Source: Thereva unica (lineage: Eukaryota; Arthropoda; Insecta; Diptera; Therevidae). Taken from it: a stretch of 64,000 nucleotides of DNA. Every line of letters begins with the position of its first letter. Position 1 is the first letter of the stretch. This document shows positions 1 to 8,800 of the stretch, piece by piece. Below the pieces are notes generated by a model. The model was not told where the DNA came from. It saw nothing but the letters and a program-made list of their open reading frames with translations, and did not search any database. The stretch lies in NCBI GenBank assembly GCA_949987705.1, contig OX465283.1:156193850-156257849 (forward strand), read 5' to 3'. The position numbers and the translations under genes are program-made.

Positions 1-3000
1 GCATTCCCGCACTCCCGCATTCCCGCATTCCCGCACTCCCGCATTCCCGCACTCCCGCATTCCCGCACTCCCGCATTCCCGCATTCTCGCACTCCCGCAT
101 TCTCGCATTCCCGCACTCCCGCATTCCCGCACTCCCGCATTCCCGCATTCCCGCACTCCCGCATTCCCGCATTCCCGCACTCCCGCATTCCCGCACTCCC
201 GCATTCCCGCATTCCCGCACTCCCGCATTCCCGCATTCCCGCACTCCCGCATTCCCGCACTGCCGCATTCCCGCACTCCCGCATTCCCGCATTCCCGCAC
301 TCCCGCATTCCCGCATTCCCGCACTCCCGCATTCCCGCACTCCCGCATTCCCGCATTCCCGCACTCCCGCATTCCCGCACTCCCGCATTCCCGCACTCCC
401 GCATTCCCGCACTCCCGCATTCCCGCATTCCCGCATTCCCGCACTCCCGCATTCCCGCACTCCCGCATTCCCGCACTCCCGCATTCCCGCACTCCCGCAC
501 TCCCGCATTCCCGCATTCCCACACTCCCGCATTCCCGCACTCCCGCATTCCCGCACTCCCGCATTCCCGCATTCCCGCACTCCCGCATTCCCGCACTCCC
601 GCATTCCCGCACTCCCGCATTCCCGCACTCCCGCACTCCCGCATTCCCGCACTCCCGCATTCCCGCACTCCCGCATTCCCGCATTCCCGCACTCCCGCAT
701 TCCCGCACTCCCGCATTCCCGCACTCCCGCATTCCCGCATTCCCGCACTCCCGCATTCCCGCACTCCCGCACTCCCGCATTCCCGCACTCCCGCATTCCC
801 GCATTCCCGCATTCCCGCACTCCCGCATTCCCGCACTCCCGCATTCCCGCACTCCCGCATTCCCGCATTCCCGCATTCCCGCATTCCCGCACTCCCGCAT
901 TCCCGCATTCCCGCATTCCCGCACTCCCGCATTCCCGCATTCCCGCATTCCCGCATTCCCGCACTCCCGCATTCCCGCACTCCCGCATTCCCGCACTCCC
1001 GCACTCCCGCACTCCCGCATTCCCGCACTCCCGCATTCCCGCATTCCCGCACTCCCGCATTCCCGCACTCCCGCATTCCCGCATTCCCGCATTCCCGCAT
1101 TCCCGCACTCCCGCATTCCCGCATTCCCGCATTCCCGCACTCCCGCATTCCCGCATTCCCGCATTCCCGCACTCCCGCATTCCCGCATTCCCGCACTCCC
1201 GCATTCCCGCATTCCCGCACTCCCGCATTCCCGCACTCCCGCATTCCCGCACTCCCGCATTCCCGCATTCCCGCACTCCCGCATTCCCGCACTCCCGCAT
1301 TCCCGCATTCCCGCACTCCCGCACTCCCGCATTCCCGCATTCCCGCACTCCCGCATTCCCGCATTCCCGCACTCCCGCATTCCCGCATTCCCGCATTCCC
1401 GCACTACCGCATTCCCGCACTCCCGCATTCCCGCATTCCCGCACTCCCGCATTCCCGCATTCCCGCATTCCCGCATTCCCGCATTCCCGCACTCCCGCAT
1501 TCCCGCACTCCCGCACTCCCGCATTCCCGCATTCCCGCATTCCCGCACTCCCGCATTCCCGCATTCCCGCACTCCCGCATTCCCGCACTCCCGCACTCCC
1601 GCATTCCCGCACTCCCGCATTCCCGCATTCCCGCACTCCCGCACTCCCGCATTCCCGCATTCCCGCACTCCCGCATTCCCGCATTCCCGCATTCCCGCAC
1701 TCCCGCATTCCCGCATTCCCGCATTCCCGCACTACCGCATTCCCGCACTCCCGCATTCCCGCACTCCCGCATTCCCGCATTCCCGCATTCCCGCATTCCC
1801 GCATTCCCGCACTCCCGCATTCCCGCACTCCCGCATTCCCGCACTCCCGCATTCCCGCATTCCCGCACTCCCGCATTCCCGCATTCCCGCACTCCCGCAT
1901 TCCCGCACTCCCGCACTCCCGCATTCCCGCATTCCCGCATTCCCGCATTCCCGCACTCCCGCATTCCCGCACTCCCGCATTCCCGCACTCCCGCATTCCC
2001 GCATTCCCGCATTCCCGCACTCCCGCATTCCCGCATTCCCGCACTCCCGCATTCCCGCATTCCCGCATTCCCGCATTCCCGCATTCCCGCATTCCCGCAT
2101 TCCCGCATTCCCGCACTCCCGCATTCCCGCACTCCCGCATCCCCGCATTCCCGCATTCCCGCTTTCCCGCATTCCCGCACTCCCGCATTCCCGCATTCCC
2201 GCATTCCCGCACTCCCGCATTCCCGCATTCCCGCATTCCCGCATTCCCGCATTCCCGCACTCCCGCATTCCCGCATTCCCGCATTCCCGCACTCCCGCAT
2301 TCCCGCATTCCCGCAATCCCGCATTCCCGCACTCCCGCACTCCCGCATTCCCGCACTCCCGCACTCCCGCATTCCCGCATTCCCGCACTCCCGCATTCCC
2401 ACACTCCCGCATTCCCGCACTCCCGCATTCCCGCACTCCCGCATTCCCGCACTCCCGCATTCCCGCACTCCCGCATTCCCGCACTCCCGCATTCCCGCAT
2501 TCCCGCACTCCCGCATTCGCGCACTCCCGCATTCCCGCATTCCCGCATTCCCGCACTCCCGCATTCCCGCATTCCCGCACTCCCGCATTCCCGCATTCCC
2601 GCATTCCGGCACTCCCGCATTCCCGCATTCCCGCATTCCCGCACTCCCGCATTCCCGCACTCCCGCATTCCCGCACTCCCGCATTCCCGCATTCCCGCAC
2701 TCCCGCATTCCCGCATTCCCGCATTCCCGCATTCCCGCACTCCCGCATTCCCGCACTCCCGCATTCCCGCATTCCCGCATTCCCGCACTCCCGCATTCCC
2801 GCACTCCCGCATTCCCGCACTCCCGCATTCCCGCATTCCCGCACTCCCGCATTCCCGCATTCCCGCATTCCCGCACTCCCGCATTCCCGCATTCCCGCAT
2901 TCCCGCATTCCCGCACTCCCGCATTCCCGCATTCCCGCATTCCCGCACTCCCGCATTCCCGCATTCCCGCATTCCCGCATTCCCGCACTCCCGCATTCCC

Positions 3001-3909
3001 GCACTCCCGCATTCCCGCATTCCCGCATTCCCGCACTCCCGCATTCCCGCATTCCCGCACTCCCGCATTCCCGCACTCCCGCACTCCCGCATTCCCGCAC
3101 TCCCGCACTCCCGCATTCCCACACTCCCGCATTCCCGCACTCCCGCATTCCCGCACTCCCGCATTCCCGCATTCCCGCACTCCCGCATTCCCGCATTCCC
3201 GCACTCCCGCATTCCCGCATTCCCGCATTCCCGCATTCCCGCATTCCCGAACTCCCGCATTCCCGCATTCCCGCATTCCCGCACTCCCGCATTCCCGCAC
3301 TCCCGCATTCCCGCACTCCCGCACTCCCGCATTCCCGCACTCCCGCATTCCCGCACTCCCGCACTCCCGCATTCCCGCATTTCCGCACTCCCGCATTCCC
3401 GCACTCCCGCATTCCGGACTCCCGCATTCCCGCATTCCCGCATTCCCGCATTCCCGCATTCCCGCACTCCCGCATTCCCGCATTCCCGCACTCCCGCATT
3501 CCCGCACTCCCGCATTCCCGCATTCCCGCACTCCCGCATTCCCGCACTCCCGCATTCCCGCACTCCCGCATTCCCGCATTCCCGCACTCCCGCATTCCCG
3601 CATTCCCGCATTCCCGCATTCCCGCACTCCCGCATTCCCGCACTCCCGCATTCCCGCACTCCCGCATTCCCGCACTCCCGCATTCCCGCACTCCCGCATT
3701 CCCGCACTCCCGCATTCCCGCATACCCGCATTCCCGCACTCCCGCAGTCCCGCACTCCCGCATTCCCGCACTCCCGCATTCCCGCATTCCCGCACTCCCG
3801 CATTCCCGCACTCCCGCATTCCCGCACTCCCGCATTCCCGCACTCTCGCATTCCCGCATTCCCGCACTCCCGCATTCCCGCACTCCCGCATTCCCGCACT
3901 CCCGCACTC
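1..3909. repeat. 8-bp satellite array, C-rich on the + strand
   Basis: About 488 tandem copies of an 8-mer in two main forms, GCATTCCC (A) and GCACTCCC (B), continuing beyond the left edge of the window. Rare point variants occur (GCATTCTC near 85-110, GCACTGCC near 257, ACACTCCC near 521), and one single-base deletion near 3415 changes the register. Because 8 is not a multiple of 3, every reading frame passes through the same 24-base cycle, and neither strand has a stop in the standard units. The long ORFs here, with repeated Gly-Asn-Ala-Gly-Met-Arg-Glu-Cys on the minus strand, are therefore an arithmetic by-product and not genes. Confidence 0.97.
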
Positions 3910-4171
3910 GGGAATGCGGGAATGCGGGAGTGCGGGAATGCGGGAGTGCGGGAATGCGGGAATGCGGGAATGCGGGAGTGCGGGAATGCGGCAATGCGGG
4001 AATGCGGGAATGCGGGAGTGCGGGAATGCGGGAGTGCGGGAATGCGGGAATGCGGGAGTGCGGGAATGCGGGAATGCGGGAGTGCGGGAATGCGGGAGTG
4101 CGGAAATGCGGGAATGCGGGAGTGCGGTAGTGCGGGAATGCGGGAATGCGGGAATGCGGGAGTGCGGGAAT
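3910..4171. repeat. Inverted arm of the same 8-bp satellite
   Basis: At 3909/3910 the array switches, with no spacer, to the reverse complement (GGGAATGC / GGGAGTGC) and runs about 33 units before ending in AT-rich single-copy sequence. The 262-base arm could fold onto the last 262 bases of the left array. The junction reads GCACTC then GGGAATGC, so the last left-hand unit is cut by two bases. Confidence 0.95.
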
Positions 4172-5337
4172 CTAAATTATCTAAAATCTTAGGGTCAAAT
4201 ATGCCATCCAAAGTTTTTTGTGTAGAGCTCTTACCGATCGGACTTGGATAAAACTGGATTGGAGGTTGGCTCTAGTTTAATCAACACTAAGCCGTACCGT
4301 CCTGTACCTCGGGCAAGGAATTATTGCGGCAGAGTAAAAAGGATGCCAGGACAATTCTTAGTTTGATTTCAGAACACTGTTTGCTTAATTGCCTGTTAGT
4401 GAGCTCTAGATTACCATGTCACAGTGAGTGCACAGTGTCAGGGTCGTGCCGGAGTATATGGCGGCCTGCGCTGCAAGGTAAGCCGCCAAGGTTATATCAT
4501 ATAAAGCAAAAAAATATTTTGAATTGGGGCTCTACACCAAAATCGTTCCTAATTTTCTTTCACGTATTCAGAGTGATTTTTGAGTGCTAACAAAATGAGT
4601 TTTTATCAATTTTAGTGTAGGCCCAGGTCGGGTGGGGGCGGGCGAAGGAGGGCAAATCACGCAGGATAATCTAAGACATTTTGTGGGACGATTTTGACTT
4701 GGTGTTCCAATTGGAATCTTCCTAGACGCTCGTTGTGATAAGAAAACTTTGTCTAGCCTGCCTTGAAATTACTACTGGAGCACTCCAGTACTGAACTTCT
4801 GTTTCAAGCGTTGTACACGCAAGTGTCCATAGCAGGAAGAACGGAGAAGAATGAAGACGAACGAAAGGAACGAACGAAGCAGAATGAAGCTATCTGTTTC
4901 AGTCTTTAGTGCGCGGCCGCTCCCTCGCGCATCTTAGAAAGAGCCTCTCAGTCACCGGAGTACTCATTTACCACGAAGCAGCCTGTGGCCCTCGACCCTG
5001 TTTTGAAGACAGCATCGATGATGATCACAATTTGGATTTCGACGAAACGGGTATGGATACAGTGTCACAGGGCTAGATGGGATACGGAGTAATTTTGGGG
5101 AAATATTAGACGAATTCCAGTGCTACAATCTTGTGTAGAGTCATTGTCTGCTAGCTCTTCAGAGTCGCCAGTACCTACACTTGAATGATACTAGCATCCG
5201 CCGGGACGTGCCAGGACAGTGAACTGTTGATGATATTAAGATAAACCTCAGCCCAGACACCCTCTGATGTTTTGGAGTCGTCGGTGAATATCTGTACATC
5301 GAGCTTCTCTCTTCATCACGTACCGTCTCTCTGTTAG
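4172..5337. other. No recognised gene
   Basis: Mixed-composition sequence between the satellite and the BEL element. It includes a G-rich patch near 4628-4655 and purine-rich GAA/GAAC words near 4835-4885. The short ORFs show no motif I recognise. Confidence 0.5.
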
Positions 5338-5388
5338 CGCAGTACAAAGGACCTTTTCTGAGACTCTAGTCTTTCACATAAAAAAAGC
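5338..5388 (+). mobile_element. 3' tail fragment of the tRNA-derived SINE
   Basis: The stretch ending in GACTCTAGTCTTTCACATAA plus an A-run is the complement of the left end of the SINE copies at 12013 and 42643. Only the last 50 or so bases are present, in plus orientation. Confidence 0.7.
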
Positions 5389-5496
5389 TCAATGACATAC
5401 GTTTGCATAGATTGTAATTAACTGGCTCCTGTCCAATCAGTATTGCAGCGACTGTTTGACGAATTCGGTAATCGAGCAGAAAAATTGATACTAGGT

Positions 5497-5773
5497 TGTG
5501 ACGAACAGAGTAGGCCGATGCAGGAAATTAATAAAAATGACAAAATTCAGTAGGCCAATCGAGCGAGTAATTTTGAAGTCGCAAGACAAAAGAGGATAGG
5601 AAAGAAAAAAATAATTAATTAAAGATATTATATTGAATTTGAATTTGTTTGTTGTTTAATGGATAATTAAACTTTAATTGTAAATTTAAATAAAAAAAGA
5701 ATTAACAATTTCCTGTCTTTTTTAATTTGTCACGTACTATCAAACGCTCGATTAGTAATTTCGCGAAGTGACA
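5497..5773 (+). repeat. 5' LTR of the BEL/Pao element
   Basis: 277 bp with TGT...ACA ends, identical to 11267-11543 on visual comparison. Only 72 bases separate it from the ORF start. No TGG, the usual start of a tRNA-complementary primer site, occurs in those 72 bases. Confidence 0.95.
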
Positions 5774-5845
5774 AAATTCTTCAAAATTACTCAAAAGTCT
5801 TAAACTTTAATTTTGCTTTGTAACTGTTGACTGAACGTTTTAATT

Positions 5846-8800
5846 ATGGAGAATAGCTGCAAGAAATGTGAAAGGAGTGATGATGAGGAGATGGTCCAGT
5901 GCGATTCCTGCGATGACTGGTTCCATTATAGTTGTGTCGGTGTTGGGAACGAAGTTGCAGATCAAGACTGGAGTTGCAGTACCTGCCTAAAAACTCGAGA
6001 TCTAAATAAAACTGTCGTGCATCAATCAACATTAACATCTCCAAAGCGCATAGGAACGAATGAGCCTCAACCTCAATCAACACCTAAAGCAGCGTCAATT
6101 AGATCCAGCGTTATATCTTCTGGAAAGACTAAAATTGACTTAGAGCTGCGACGTTTAAAAGAAGAACGAAGTCTGAAGCAACAATGTTTAAAGCAACAGC
6201 TACAACTGGATAAAGAATATTTAAAGAAAAAATATGAAATTTTGGCACAAGGAGAGGAAGTCTCTCAAGATGATGAGTCCGTTAATTCAATTACGATAGG
6301 TAATATGCGAACCGAGGAGTGGCTCAAGAATATCGACAGACCTGCATCTAAACAACCTCTCTATAAGGTGCAAAAGCTATCAGGAAACCAACTTAGTGCA
6401 AGAAGCTTCTTAAATAAGGACTTACCCATATTCAGTGGAAGACCCGAAGAATGGCCAATGTTTATAAGTGCGTTTGAGAACAGTACATCAGCCTGTGGGT
6501 TTAGTGACACTGAGAATTTAGTGAGGCTCCAAAGATGTCTTCGAGGGAAAGCGTTAGAAAGTGTTCGCAGTCTGTTACTCATGCCAGCAACAGTGACAGA
6601 AGCTATTGAAACTTTGCGGGTACTATATGGTAGGCCAGAATATATTATTAACTCACTTATAAATGAGGTAAGAAAAGCACCAATTCCTAAATTAGATAAA
6701 TTAGACACACTAATAAATTATGCCATTATAGTAAAAAATCTATGTGCAACAATTAAGGCGTCTAATTTGCAGGGACATTTTAATAATCCTCTGCTAAGAC
6801 AGGAGCTTGTAGAAAAACTACCTTCTACCATAAAATTAAATTGGGCTATGTATAGTTCACGAAAGGAAGAGGTAGATATTGAAGCCTTTAGTATATGGCT
6901 ATATGATCTCGCTATTGCGACAACAGCAGTATCCAGTTCACACTTAACAAATGATCAATTTACGAAGGATCGGCGTACTACCTCTTTCACTCCAAGGGTT
7001 TTGAATACACATCAACAATCCAATAATGAAGTCGAAGGTTTATGTTGCGTATGCAAAAGAGACCATGAAGTAAAAAACTGTCAACAATTTCTCGCATTAT
7101 CCCTAAAAGAAAAATGGTCAATTATAAGAAAATTAAAAATATGCAAATGCTGTCTTAAAAAACATCATTTTTCTAAATGCCAATTGAATGAAAGATGCAG
7201 CATTGAAGGATGTCAAGCGAAGCATAATCCTATATTACATGATAGTGCTAATAACTGGTCTACCATAGCACAGTCAACTGTAGGTTATCACGAACTTCGT
7301 CATCATAAGACAAATTTACCATTATTTAGAATAGTACCTGTGTCGGTTTATGGTAATGGAGTTACCTTAAATATATTTGCGCTACTAGATGATGGCTCTT
7401 CCGTTACGTTGATGGATGAGCGATTAGTGAAGAGATTAAATTTAAATGGTGTTCGTGAAGAATTATGCTTAAAATGGACAGGCGATACTACTAAATTAGA
7501 AACGGATTCTCAGAGAGTATCATTGAAGTTATCATCAACGAAACAAGATAGTCGCTTATACACTATACATAACGTGCGTACAGTTGGCAATCTTAATCTC
7601 CCTAAGCAAACTCTTTTACGGGATGAAATTATAAAAGACTATACTTACTTAAAGGATGTTCCTTTCGAACCATACAAAGAAGTTACTCCATTATTATTAA
7701 TCGGCATCGATAATGGGAAATTAGGTCTTCCTCTAAAAATCATTGAGAGGAAATGGACGGAGCCCGTTGCCACTAAAACAAGATTAGGATGGGTAATTGG
7801 TGGGGGTTGTAACATCAGAAAGTCGGACAACAGTTCCGTATACCAAAGCTATGAAGCTTGTAAATGTTGCAAGGAGCTTCATCAAATGGTGAAGGATTAT
7901 TTGGAAATAAATCCGACTCAGACTCTAGAGCCTTCTTATGCTAGTAAAGAAGAGAAGGTAGCAATTGAACTGTTGAAAGACACCACGAAGCCTGCAAATG
8001 GCCGATATGAGAGTGGCCTTCTCTGGAGGTCGTATGACTTCAAGTTACCTGACAGCTATGGAATGGCGCTAAAAAGGTTGCAATGTTTGGAGAAAAGATC
8101 AAGACAAGAACCGACGCTACTCAATCAATTAAATGAACAGATCGACGAACTGGTTAACAAAGGTTATGCAAGAAAATTATCATTGGTGGAACAGAACAAG
8201 GTCCATAACCGTATTTGGTATTTACCCGTCTTCATTGTAAGGAATCCAAATAAACCAAACAAAGTTAGACTTGTGTGGGATGCAGCCGCTACTGTAAACG
8301 GTATCTCCTTGAACACATTATTATATAAAGGTCCTGATCAGGTGACGCCATTGATAAACGTTCTACTCAGGTTTAGAGAAAGGAAGGTTGCTGTTTGCGG
8401 GGACATTAAAGAGATGTTCCACCAAATACAGGTGAAAGAAGATGATCAACACATGCAAAGATTTTTATGGCGACGTGGAGAAGTATCTCGTATACCTGAT
8501 ATTTATGTCATGCAGGTGTTAACATTCGGTGCTTCGTGTTCCCCCAGTATAGCGCAATATGTAAAAAATATTAATGCACAAACTTTTAGTAAGCAGTATC
8601 CACAGGCAACTGAAGCAATCATCGATTGCCATTATGTGGATGATTTTTTAATAAGCGTCGATACAGCAGAAGAAGCGATACGCTTATCGAATGAAATAAA
8701 ATTCATTCATTCTAAGGCTGGATTTATAATTCATAATTGGTTATCAAACGATCCAAAGGTATTAAAAGAACTGGCAAACGGACGGACGGAACTGGCAAAA

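Noticed and set aside
1..4171. CRISPR array or telomere
   Set aside because: There are no spacers between repeats, and the 8-mer is not an insect telomere unit. It is a plain tandem satellite.
1404..4251. Long ORFs on both strands (up to 935 codons) over the satellite
   Set aside because: They follow from a stop-free 8-mer read through a 24-base cycle. Every frame gives the same repeat peptide, with no start context or other coding evidence.
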